Of a stretch of DNA of 64,000 bases, positions 23,805 through 32,256 are shown in pieces. Below the pieces are notes generated by a model that saw nothing but the letters and a program-made list of their open reading frames with translations, was not told where the DNA came from and did not search any database. Numbering within the stretch: position 1 is the stretch's first letter; each line of letters opens with the position of its first letter. The stretch covers positions 1 to 64,000 of the forward strand of contig CALCRU010000033.1 in the NCBI GenBank assembly GCA_937894335.1. The letters are read 5' to 3'. Position numbers and translations under genes: made by a program. Source of the stretch: an uncultured Treponema sp. (GTDB taxonomy: Bacteria > Spirochaetota > Spirochaetia > Treponematales > Treponemataceae).

Positions 23805-25507
23805 ACAAATTTCTCCGAAACGCTCATGATTTGATTGTAAATAGGTTTTCCACCGGGAACCATAGGCAGTACAAGTTCGTCAATGTCAACCTTTGCATCT
23901 ATGACGGCAGGCTTACCAGACTCAAAAGCTTTCTTAAAGACCTTCTTAAATTCATCCTCATCCTTTGCACGGTATCCGTCAATGCCATAAGCGTCGGCAA
24001 GTTTTACCCAGTCAGGGCCAAAGTCCAAGGTTGTAGCACTGTAGCGTTTTCCGTAAAAGAGTTTCTGCCACAGGCGAACATTACCCAAAGTTCCGTTATT
24101 TACAACCACAATAACTACAGGAAGATTATAGTGACCAATTGTCGCAAGCTCGTTACAGTTCATGCGGAATGAACCGTCTCCTGCAATGTGAACTACTCGG
24201 GCCTTGGGAAGAGCCATCTGTATTCCGATTGCGGCGCCAGTACCGAAGCCCATTGTTCCCAGTCCACCAGATGTAACAAATGTGCGCGGTTTTTCAAAGG
24301 GATAGAACTGGGCTGTCCACATCTGATGCTCGCCTACTTCGGTGGTAACAAAAGCATCGTCTCCTGCAACGCTGTGGATTATTTCGCAAATTGATTTTGG
24401 ATTTATACTATCCTTGCGTGGTTCAGAATATGAAGGAGGAACAATCTGCTTCCATTCTGCTATCTGATTCTGCCATTCAGTGCGCTTCTTTTCGGTGATA
24501 AGGGGAAGCAGTTTTGCAAGTACGGCCTTTACATCCCCCACAAGAGAACCAGCAGAGGGAATGTTTTTGTTGATTTCGGCAGGGTCAATGTCTATGTGAA
24601 GAACTTTGCTGTTCTGGGCAAATTTTGAAGCATCAGAAATTACGCGGTCAGAAAAACGGGCACCCAACGCAATTACCACATCGCTTTCGGTTATAGCCAT
24701 GTTGCTTGCCTTTGTTCCGTGCATACCCACCATACCAAGGCAGAGACTATTGCTTGAAGGAAAGGCAGAACGGGCCATAAGACTTTCTGTAACGGGAATG
24801 TCGGCCTTTGTTGCAAAGTCCAAAAGTTCTTTTCCCGCATTGCTAATTATGATTCCGCCTCCAGCATAAATTACAGGACGCTCAGAACTGTTAATCAAGT
24901 CTGCGGTGGCTTTAATTTCTTCGTCAGAGGGAAGTGTCTGAGGTTCAAACTGTTTTGCAAAAGATTCAAGCTCAGCTTTTTTAAGAGGCTCAAACTCTAT
25001 TTCGGCGGCAGTTACTTCCTTTGGAATATCAATCAGAACAGGACCGGGACGACCGCTTTTTGCAATGGCAAAGGCCTCACGAATTACAGGAGCCAGTTCC
25101 TCAATGGAATGAACCATAAAGTTATGCTTTGTTATGGGCATGGTGATTCCTGTAATGTCAACTTCCTGAAAACTGTCTTTTCCCAAAAGGGATGTGGGAA
25201 CATTGCATGTAATTGCAACTACAGGACTTGAATCCATGTATGCAGTTGCAATGCCTGTAACAAGGTTTGTAGCACCTGGGCCACTTGTGGCAAACACAAC
25301 GCCAACCTTACCTGTTGCACGGGCGTATCCGTCTGCGGCATGGGCGGCACCCTGTTCGTGAGCCGTAAGAATGTGCTTTATTCTGTCAGAATTTTTATAG
25401 AGGGCATCGTAAATGTTAAGGATCGCTCCTCCGGGATAACCAAAAATGGTGTCAACTCCCTGCTCAACAAGACATTCAATTACAATCTGAGAACCGTTAA
25501 CTTTCAT
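23801..25507 (-). CDS. ilvB: Acetolactate synthase large subunit
   Basis: ThDP-dependent condensation of pyruvate with pyruvate or 2-ketobutyrate, the first common step of valine, leucine and isoleucine synthesis. The 568 residues have the catalytic Glu in IFGYPGGAILN and HEQGAAHAADGYARATG, an FAD region, and the ThDP motif GDGSFRMNCNEL...NNGTLG. ATG 25507 has AAAGGA seven bases upstream and its own promoter. No ilvN regulatory subunit follows; instead there are the mini-ORF and the DtxR gene. Confidence 0.95.
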   Translation of the reverse strand: MKVNGSQIVIECLVEQGVDTIFGYPGGAILNIYDALYKNSDRIKHILTAHEQGAAHAADGYARATGKVGVVFATSGPGATNLVTGIATAYMDSSPVVAITCNVPTSLLGKDSFQEVDITGITMPITKHNFMVHSIEELAPVIREAFAIAKSGRPGPVLIDIPKEVTAAEIEFEPLKKAELESFAKQFEPQTLPSDEEIKATADLINSSERPVIYAGGGIIISNAGKELLDFATKADIPVTESLMARSAFPSSNSLCLGMVGMHGTKASNMAITESDVVIALGARFSDRVISDASKFAQNSKVLHIDIDPAEINKNIPSAGSLVGDVKAVLAKLLPLITEKKRTEWQNQIAEWKQIVPPSYSEPRKDSINPKSICEIIHSVAGDDAFVTTEVGEHQMWTAQFYPFEKPRTFVTSGGLGTMGFGTGAAIGIQMALPKARVVHIAGDGSFRMNCNELATIGHYNLPVVIVVVNNGTLGNVRLWQKLFYGKRYSATTLDFGPDWVKLADAYGIDGYRAKDEDEFKKVFKKAFESGKPAVIDAKVDIDELVLPMVPGGKPIYNQIMSVSEKFV

Positions 25508-25525
25508 ATAAACATCCTTTGCACT

Positions 25526-25554
25526 ATTGTAACGGTTTAAGGCTTATTGTGCAA
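25526..25554 (-). promoter_or_regulatory. ilvB: ilvB promoter
   Basis: TTGCAC (25554-25549), 17 bp, TACAAT (25531-25526) on the minus strand, followed by a short leader with AAAGGA. The 63-bp intergenic region has no room for a T-box or long leader attenuator. Confidence 0.7.
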
Positions 25555-25570
25555 GGTTAGCGGAAGCGCA

Positions 25571-26515
25571 TTAGGCCTCAAGCCAAGTCAAAATGTCAGC
25601 CATAACCTGCTTTTTACAGTAATCCTGAAACACTTCGTGACGGCAACCTTTGTATGCTTTTACTTCAACTTTCGTCATTCCGTTTTTTTCGTAAAGAGAC
25701 TTTAAGCGGTGGATTGTTTTTCCGTATGCTCCAATGGGATCGTCTTCTCCGTAAACAAACAGGACAGGAAGTTCTGTAGGAATTTTCTGAATATTTTTCC
25801 TTTTGTGAATTTGAAGACAGCCACCCATCATATCTACAAAAAATGAGCGTACAAAACCATTACTACACATAGGATCAGAAAGGTAAGCCTTTACCACAGA
25901 CTGGTCAGCGGCCATCCATGCAAGACGATTCTTCTTTGCAATTTCTTTTGGCAGTCGGCGGGCATTCACCTTGTCGGGAAATTTTTCAAGGACAGAAGCT
26001 TTTTTATCCCGACCAAACAGACAGTCTATGCGACCAATAAGAGTGCTTATCCAGTTAATGAATTGAGTGGGCCCCTTTGTTCCGCACAGAACACAGCCGG
26101 CAAGTTCTGTTCCGTATTTTTCTATGAATCCCTGAGACACAAATGAGCCAAATGAGTAACCAATAAGTACTACCTTGTTACCGGGAAAACTTTCAAGACA
26201 GTTTTTTATGACAAGATGCAGATCTTCAACGGCAGTATTAAATCCGTTCCTATCTGCAATTTTTCCAAAGAGTCCCTTTCTCTTTTTTACAGCATTCTGG
26301 GCTGTAATTCCATGACCGCGAAAATCGTAAGTATTAAAGACATAGCCTGCTTCAGAAAAGAAAGTGCCCAGTTCGTCGTAACGGCCTGTCCACTCCTCCA
26401 TGCCAATGTGAAACTGAATTATGCCTTTTATTTCCTTACCTGCATCAGGAATCCAACGGTCTATCCACAGTTCGGTTCCGTCTGCGAGGTTTAGAAAATA
26501 GTTTTCTTTTTTCAT
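25571..26515 (-). CDS. Alpha/beta hydrolase, monoacylglycerol-lipase/lysophospholipase-like
   Basis: A 314-residue cytoplasmic serine hydrolase. The catalytic triad is readable: Ser in VLIGYSFGSF (usual GHSMGS), Asp in YGEDDPIG, and His in GCRHEVFQD. The YDFRGHG motif is typical of the PldB/monoglyceride lipase group. It follows the MMPL exporter by 12 bp, so the pair may handle lipids or acylated compounds together; that is inference from adjacency. No clear Shine-Dalgarno site, suggesting coupling to the upstream gene. Confidence 0.85.
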   Translation of the reverse strand: MKKENYFLNLADGTELWIDRWIPDAGKEIKGIIQFHIGMEEWTGRYDELGTFFSEAGYVFNTYDFRGHGITAQNAVKKRKGLFGKIADRNGFNTAVEDLHLVIKNCLESFPGNKVVLIGYSFGSFVSQGFIEKYGTELAGCVLCGTKGPTQFINWISTLIGRIDCLFGRDKKASVLEKFPDKVNARRLPKEIAKKNRLAWMAADQSVVKAYLSDPMCSNGFVRSFFVDMMGGCLQIHKRKNIQKIPTELPVLFVYGEDDPIGAYGKTIHRLKSLYEKNGMTKVEVKAYKGCRHEVFQDYCKKQVMADILTWLEA

Positions 26516-26527
26516 TTACCGCACCAC

Positions 26528-28921
26528 TCAGTTTCTGCTGTAGAAGACAGAACAAAGATACGCCGTAATAAGTCCTATGAAGATTGAAAGACCAATCAAA
26601 TGGACGGGCGCGAAGTTGCTAAGTGAAAGAGCGCCAAAGGAAATAATCGTAGTAATGAAGGACAAAAGAATTGCAAAGGGTTCCAAAAGCGAATCAATGG
26701 TATTCTGAGTTCTTTTTTCGTTTTCCATCATGTAGATTATGTAATCCAGGCCAAGTCCAAAGACAAGAATGATTCCCACTATGGAGAAGAATTCCAACTT
26801 TATGTTTGCAACTGCAAAAATTGCGGCAACAGTAAGCAGAATTAAAATAGGAATGGAAATTATCTTTAGAGACTGCTTGGTCGTGTAGAAGAATCTAAGG
26901 ATGATGAATATGACCACATAGGCCGAAATAAAGAGGATTAAAATCATCTTTGTAAGTTTGTCCAAATCAGCATTAGTGTCTTCGATTTTGCTTACATAGA
27001 AAATGTCGTTGCTTTCGTCGGCAAAGTTTCTGTATGCTTCTAGATCCATGGTAAGGGCAGGAACAATTACAGAATAGTAGCTACCGTCAATTTCTCCAAG
27101 CCACACATCCGAAATCAAATCAAGAATAAAGTCGGGCACTGTGTTTTCTTCAAAGGAAATAAACTCGTTTCTGTCGGCTTCAAAAAGTTCCCTAAGCATT
27201 TTTGCATCTTCGGGGTCAAAACCAATGGCGTCATACTGATCTTCCGCAAGGGCAAGAAGTTTTTCGCAGGCATCCTTTGATTTTTGCTGAGTATATCTTG
27301 AAGGCACAAAAAGTGTTGCGGCAAGATAAGATGCAGTTTGCTGGTTTTTAATACAGTGCTCTCTCATCTGCTGAGAAAGTTTTTCTTCTTTGGAAAGAAC
27401 ATCAGCTTCTGTGTCGCCACGGATAATAAACCATCCCGATGGATTATACTGAAGCACTTCGCCAGCCTCAATTTCATCCGCAAGTTGACGACCTTCCATT
27501 GAATACAGTTTATTCAGATCGTTTTCGATTCCTGCATTTTTAAAGAATACAGCAAACAGTATAATCGGAACAGCAAACAAAACAGAAACAACAATTCTCC
27601 CCACGATTTTTTTATTATACCATGAGGGAGTTTTTAAAAGTTTAAGAGACCTTATTACCCTCTCACTTTCTTTGGGAATTGGAATGAGGGGGAACACGCA
27701 GATTACAGTAAGGAAAGAAGACACAAGTCCAAAGATGGAGAATGTTGCCATCTGCTTTAGGAGCGTGTAGGGTGCAAAGATAAGTATTCCAAAACACAGC
27801 ACAGTAGAAACAAGGGAAAGTGAAAGTCCTCTAAGTATTGTGCGACGGATTTCCTTACCAGAATGAAGTTCTGTATTGGCCTTCCAGTTTATAAAGAAGT
27901 GCAAGCTGTAGTCTATACAAGAACCTATGAGGGAAGTTCCAAACACCAAAGTGAGGATATGAATTTTTCCAAAAATCGTCAGACTGGAAAGAATGGCGGT
28001 AAGTATGGAAGTTAAAATTGTAGCCAGAGATGTAACAATGGGAATAGGATTTTTAAATACTAAAAACAAAATGACAATAACGGCAAGCATTGAAACTGCC
28101 GAAATGATGGTAATTTCGCTGGAAGCCTCTGTTGAGTTTTTGTAACTGTGATAGGGTGTTCCCTGATATATAAAACGGGTTCCGTCTTTTTCATACTGAC
28201 CGCAGACTTCGTAAATTTTTACAACGCCGTTTTCCTTGCTTGCAAGTTGGGCGCCTTCTTCGCTTAAGTCTATGGAAATCATTACATACCACAAGTCGTT
28301 TAAGTGGGAAGCCAGAACTCCGTCCTTTACACTCATTGCAGTTCCTGACTGCTGTATATTCTGCAGGAAGCGATTCATTCCGAATTCGGTAAGCATAAAG
28401 GGGTCGGTTTCAAGTGTATCAAGCCCCGTAAGATTCCATCCAGAGAAAATTTGTATGAGGGCGTTTTCTGCAAAGTTTTCTTCACCACCGTTAAGGATTG
28501 CATTTGCAGTTTTTTCATCTAGCATGTTCCAGCGGTACTTGTAAAAGAAGTCAATTATGTCGCCAGTAGCAGCAAGGTCTGAATACAGCGTAAGGTTTTT
28601 AAACTTGGAGGCATACTTTGAATTCAACTCATCATACACCTTGACGGCTGTTTCCCGTGCAGAGTCAAAATCTTCATTTGCCACAAGAATGTAAACATGA
28701 TTTGTTCTGTCGCCGGTAAGCATTTCATCAGCTTTTGTAATAGCCTTCTGCTCAAAAGAGGCAGGCAGCATGTTCATAAGATTTGCGTCAATACCCATGC
28801 GTTTTGGATTTGCAAAAAAAGTGACGGCAAATGCAAGAATGACAAGCAGATGAAAGGTTAAAAAAATCGCGAGGTAATGCTTGTTCTGAACTTTGTCAAG
28901 CAGAGATGAAATCTTTTTCAT
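26528..28921 (-). CDS. MMPL/RND-superfamily exporter
   Basis: A 797-residue inner-membrane protein with the two-fold RND arrangement: one N-terminal transmembrane helix (about residues 17-38), a large periplasmic loop, a block of about five helices (about 270-420), a second loop (about 460-640), and a last block of five helices. It resembles predicted exporters of lipids or hopanoid-like molecules (MMPL). The Asp-rich motif GSCIDYSLHFFI and the matching GLGLDYIIYMM in the two halves probably carry proton-relay residues. ATG 28921 has AAGGAG eight bases upstream. Substrate unknown. Confidence 0.85.
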   Translation of the reverse strand: MKKISSLLDKVQNKHYLAIFLTFHLLVILAFAVTFFANPKRMGIDANLMNMLPASFEQKAITKADEMLTGDRTNHVYILVANEDFDSARETAVKVYDELNSKYASKFKNLTLYSDLAATGDIIDFFYKYRWNMLDEKTANAILNGGEENFAENALIQIFSGWNLTGLDTLETDPFMLTEFGMNRFLQNIQQSGTAMSVKDGVLASHLNDLWYVMISIDLSEEGAQLASKENGVVKIYEVCGQYEKDGTRFIYQGTPYHSYKNSTEASSEITIISAVSMLAVIVILFLVFKNPIPIVTSLATILTSILTAILSSLTIFGKIHILTLVFGTSLIGSCIDYSLHFFINWKANTELHSGKEIRRTILRGLSLSLVSTVLCFGILIFAPYTLLKQMATFSIFGLVSSFLTVICVFPLIPIPKESERVIRSLKLLKTPSWYNKKIVGRIVVSVLFAVPIILFAVFFKNAGIENDLNKLYSMEGRQLADEIEAGEVLQYNPSGWFIIRGDTEADVLSKEEKLSQQMREHCIKNQQTASYLAATLFVPSRYTQQKSKDACEKLLALAEDQYDAIGFDPEDAKMLRELFEADRNEFISFEENTVPDFILDLISDVWLGEIDGSYYSVIVPALTMDLEAYRNFADESNDIFYVSKIEDTNADLDKLTKMILILFISAYVVIFIILRFFYTTKQSLKIISIPILILLTVAAIFAVANIKLEFFSIVGIILVFGLGLDYIIYMMENEKRTQNTIDSLLEPFAILLSFITTIISFGALSLSNFAPVHLIGLSIFIGLITAYLCSVFYSRN

Positions 28922-28938
28922 CCGTAAAACTCCTTGTT

Positions 28939-29078
28939 ATTGTAAAACTCTCAAACTTACGGCTACCGATTAGCATTATTGTAAAATGGCCCGGGTAAGC
29001 ATTCTGCTTCCCCACGAGTTTTCGCATTGCAAAAACTCGCAGACTTATGGCTAACGGTTAGCATTATTGTAAAATGGC
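28939..29078. repeat. Duplicated ilvD 3' end with hairpin spacer
   Basis: Copy 1 is 28939-28990 and copy 2 is 29026-29078; they match at about 46 of 53 positions. Copy 2 includes the last codons and stop of ilvD. Between and overlapping them are two hairpins: CGAGTTTT/AAAACTCG (29015-29022 with 29032-29039) and GGGTAAGCA/TGCTTCCCC (28993-29001 with 29005-29013). The segment fills the gap between ilvD and the MMPL gene. Confidence 0.85.
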
Positions 29079-30755
29079 TCCCTTGTCGGCTGAGCTTACC
29101 AGTTTTGCATAGCGTGCCAGATATCCCTTGGTTACTTTTGGAGCAGGGGCTTTCCATGCGGCCTTTCTTTTTGCAAGTTCTTCGTCGCTTACCTCAAGGG
29201 TAATCTTGTAGTTGTTTATGTCCAGCGTAATTTTGTCGCCTTCCTCTACAAGAGCTATTGGTCCACCGTCTGCCGCTTCTGGAGAACAGTGCCCTAAAGA
29301 AGCGCCTCTGGTAGCTCCACTAAAGCGTCCGTCCGTAATAAGGGCTACCTGCTTGTCCAATCCCTGACCTGCAAGAGCGGCTGTTACAGCAAGCATTTCG
29401 CGCATACCAGGTCCACCCTTCGGGCCTTCGTAACGAATTACAACCACATCGCCGGGATTTATCTTACGCTGCTGGACGGCTTCCATGGCCTCGCTTTCAT
29501 CGTTAAACACTCTGGCGGGACCGGTGTGCTTCATAAGTTCAGGAGCACAGGCACTGCGCTTTACTACAGTTCCGTTTGGTGCAAGGTTACCAAAAAGCAC
29601 TGCAATGCCACCTGTTGCACTAAAGGGATTTTCAATGGGGCGAAGGATTTCAGGATTACGGTTTTTAACACCAGCTATATTTTCTGCAATTGTTTTTCCG
29701 GTTGCAGTAATAAGATCTGTTTTGATAAGATTTTTCTTTGCAAGTTCGGCAAGAACAGCCTGCACTCCTCCTGCATCATTAAGTTCGCAAATAAAGGTAT
29801 GTCCTGCTGGAGCAAGGTGACAGAGGTTTGGTGTTCGCTCAGAAATTTCATTTACTTCGTGAAGGTCAAGAGTAAGTCCCGCTTCGTGCATGATTGCAGG
29901 AACATGAAGCATGGTGTTGGAAGAGCAGCCCAATGCCATGTCTGCCGCAAGTGCATTTTTAAAGCTGTCTGCCGTCATCATTTTGCGAGCAGTAATGCCT
30001 TTGTTGTAAAGATTCATAACTGCCATTCCAGCGTGTTTTGCAAGGGCAAGCCTGGCTCCTGTAGTTGCAGGAATAGTTCCGTTACCAGGAAGACCAAGTC
30101 CCAAAACCTCGGTAAGACAGTTCATGCTGTTTGCAGTAAACATACCTGAGCAGGAACCGCATCCAGGACAGGCAACATGTTCCATTTCGCACAGTTGGGC
30201 TTCAGTAATTTTTCCAGAAGCAACAGCACCAACGCCTTCAAACATGTCGGTAAGGGAAAGGTTTTTATCTGAATAGGGGTTTCCTTCTTCGTGGCTGGGC
30301 AGGTGACCAGGCATCATTGCTCCGCCAGAAACAAATACTGTAGGCAAGTCAAGACGAGCGGCGGCCATAAGCATACCGGGAACAATTTTGTCACAGTTGG
30401 GAATCATAACCAAGGCATCAAACTGATGGGCGGTTGCAACACATTCAACACTGTCTGCAATAAGTTCGCGAGTAACTAAAGAATACTTCATTCCTTCGTG
30501 ACCCATGGCAATTCCGTCACAGACACCTATAGCAGGAAATTCAATTGGTGTACCGCCAGCCATGCGGATTCCAGCCTTAACTGCATCGGCTATTTTATCC
30601 AAGTCAAAGTGTCCGGGAATAATTTCGTTCTTTGCACAGCAGACACCTACCAAGGGGCGTTCCAATTCTTCATCAGTGTAACCCATTGCATAGAACAGTG
30701 AGCGATGGGGAGCACGCGCGATTCCTTTTGTTGCATTGTCGCTTCGTTTTGACAT
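29064..30755 (-). CDS. ilvD: Dihydroxy-acid dehydratase
   Basis: Iron-sulfur enzyme that dehydrates 2,3-dihydroxy acids to 2-keto acids in branched-chain amino acid synthesis. The 563 residues include the cluster cysteines in NCDKIVPGM and CPGCGSCSGMFTANSMNC, and the conserved GRFSGATRG near the C-terminus. ATG 30755 has AAGAGG seven bases upstream and a promoter of its own. It is followed by the MMPL gene across a duplicated hairpin region. Confidence 0.96.
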   Translation of the reverse strand: MSKRSDNATKGIARAPHRSLFYAMGYTDEELERPLVGVCCAKNEIIPGHFDLDKIADAVKAGIRMAGGTPIEFPAIGVCDGIAMGHEGMKYSLVTRELIADSVECVATAHQFDALVMIPNCDKIVPGMLMAAARLDLPTVFVSGGAMMPGHLPSHEEGNPYSDKNLSLTDMFEGVGAVASGKITEAQLCEMEHVACPGCGSCSGMFTANSMNCLTEVLGLGLPGNGTIPATTGARLALAKHAGMAVMNLYNKGITARKMMTADSFKNALAADMALGCSSNTMLHVPAIMHEAGLTLDLHEVNEISERTPNLCHLAPAGHTFICELNDAGGVQAVLAELAKKNLIKTDLITATGKTIAENIAGVKNRNPEILRPIENPFSATGGIAVLFGNLAPNGTVVKRSACAPELMKHTGPARVFNDESEAMEAVQQRKINPGDVVVIRYEGPKGGPGMREMLAVTAALAGQGLDKQVALITDGRFSGATRGASLGHCSPEAADGGPIALVEEGDKITLDINNYKITLEVSDEELAKRKAAWKAPAPKVTKGYLARYAKLVSSADKGAILQ

Positions 30756-30788
30756 ACCTTAACCTCTTGTAAAAAAAATGATACTGCA

Positions 30789-30817
30789 ATTTTACAGCAC
30801 AAAGGCAAGTGTGTAAA
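30789..30817 (-). promoter_or_regulatory. ilvD: ilvD promoter
   Basis: TTTACA (30817-30812), 17 bp, TAAAAT (30794-30789) on the minus strand. The -35 lies next to the stop codon of the response regulator gene. Confidence 0.55.
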
Positions 30818-30819
30818 GT

Positions 30820-32256
30820 CTAGTCCTGTTTTGCCCACTCACTGGGCTTCATGCCAGTAGCCTCACGGAAAGCCTTCATAAAGTACTTGCTGTCATGAAA
30901 TCCAGACCTTTCCGCTACTTCGTACACCTTGAAGGTTCCTGCCTCAAGAAGCTGCTTTGCCTTTTCAAGACGCATACGCTTAAGGTAGTCGTTAAAGTTT
31001 AGCCCTGTCTGTTCCCTAAATTTTTCGCTAAACCAGGTGTAGTTACAGTCCACTTCATTAGAAACCGTGGCCATGGTAAGTTCTGGATCGGTAAAGTGCT
31101 CCTGCATAAAGGCAAGGGCTTTTGTTATGTAGGGGAATTCTCCGTTTTGTTTTTTAAGCAGCATCATCGTATAAATGATGTAGTCGCTTACATAGGACTT
31201 CCATTCCTTTATGGAAGAAGACTGAATTATGTTTCCGATTAGAAATTCCTTTGCATGAAGATAACTGTCTTCCTGTGCCGCAAATGCATAGCGCCTAAAC
31301 AAGTTGTTCTCTATGGCATCATGAAGAAAAAGAAGAACAGAGGCTCGCTGACAGTTTGGATACGCAGAAAAGTCAAACACGGTGTCAATCAGTTTTAAAA
31401 CATCAGTAACAGAAAGCAGGTCCATACGCAGAAGAAGTTTCTGGTAAATGTCATCCATATCCGCATAGTCAGGGAGTTCGCATTCTTCCTTAAACACATA
31501 CACACCGTTTGTGCGAAGACCAGACTCGTCTGTAAAGTAGGAACACAACTGAGCCACATGAGCCTGATGCCTAAGTTTCTTTATGTCATCCGAAGAACTG
31601 GAAACCGAAGAAAGCCCCGTAACAAGATTTGAAAACCTTTTGTCGTTTCTTACGCTTTCCATAAGAGAGGCCGGCATAACTAGACAGATGTAATGGCTAT
31701 GCTGTTCAAGAACATAAACCGTAAAGTCTTTAAACACTTCCTTAAGCACGCTCTGGCAGTTTTCACCGTAAGAAACAAGACAGCACATGCCGTCGGGAAA
31801 CTGAATGCGTTCGGTTTTTCCTCCGTGCACAAGACTGGAAGACAGACTTGCCTGCTTAAGGGCTTCTGCATTGTGCCGTTCCCTTTGTGCCTGAGTCAGC
31901 GACATTACTTTTTCTACTGCAGAAAGAAGTTCGTTCTTGTCTACAGGCTTAAGGACATAGGAAAGGGCTCCGCTTGCAATTGCCGCCTTTGCATAAGAAA
32001 AGTCATCAAAGCCGCTTATGACAATGATGTAAGGAGGAGTGCTTAATGATGAAATCTGCTTCATAAGTTCCACGCCGTCCATAATGGGCATGCGGATGTC
32101 GGTAATGAGTAGGTCTGGAGAAATGCTGGCACACAGGTCAAAAGCTTCCTTACCGTTTTTTGCCTCGTGTATTTCAAGGTCCTTAAAGGCGGATTCCAGT
32201 ATTTTCTTTATTCCAGCACGGATAAGTTTTTCGTCATCAGCTATTACAATCTGCAT
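30820..32256 (-). CDS. YesN-type response regulator with AraC DNA-binding domain
   Basis: A 478-residue regulator. The N-terminal receiver domain (residues 1-120) has the acidic pair in IVIADDEKLI, the phosphorylated Asp in LLITDIRMP (near residue 55), and Lys in YVLKPVDK. A middle region of about 250 residues has no clear family. The C-terminal 100 residues form an AraC/XylS double helix-turn-helix (NYTWFSEKFREQTG and VAERSGFHDSKYFMKAFREA). It overlaps the sensor kinase gene by 20 bp. It probably activates the adjacent sugar transporter and glycosidase genes. Confidence 0.92.
   Translation of the reverse strand: MQIVIADDEKLIRAGIKKILESAFKDLEIHEAKNGKEAFDLCASISPDLLITDIRMPIMDGVELMKQISSLSTPPYIIVISGFDDFSYAKAAIASGALSYVLKPVDKNELLSAVEKVMSLTQAQRERHNAEALKQASLSSSLVHGGKTERIQFPDGMCCLVSYGENCQSVLKEVFKDFTVYVLEQHSHYICLVMPASLMESVRNDKRFSNLVTGLSSVSSSSDDIKKLRHQAHVAQLCSYFTDESGLRTNGVYVFKEECELPDYADMDDIYQKLLLRMDLLSVTDVLKLIDTVFDFSAYPNCQRASVLLFLHDAIENNLFRRYAFAAQEDSYLHAKEFLIGNIIQSSSIKEWKSYVSDYIIYTMMLLKKQNGEFPYITKALAFMQEHFTDPELTMATVSNEVDCNYTWFSEKFREQTGLNFNDYLKRMRLEKAKQLLEAGTFKVYEVAERSGFHDSKYFMKAFREATGMKPSEWAKQD

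Noticed and set aside
23698..23861. Target-site duplication of a transposon at the ilvB end
   Set aside because: Sixty bases is very long for a target duplication, and the differences are all synonymous, which fits allele replacement or selection better; not excluded.
25508..25570. T-box or leader-peptide attenuator for ilvB, and likewise for ilvD (30756-30819)
   Set aside because: Both upstream gaps are near 63 bp and hold ordinary promoters, too short for a T-box.
28963..29157. Minus-strand 64-residue frame at the end of ilvD
   Set aside because: It is out of frame with ilvD and is made of the duplicated 3' repeat; no start signal.
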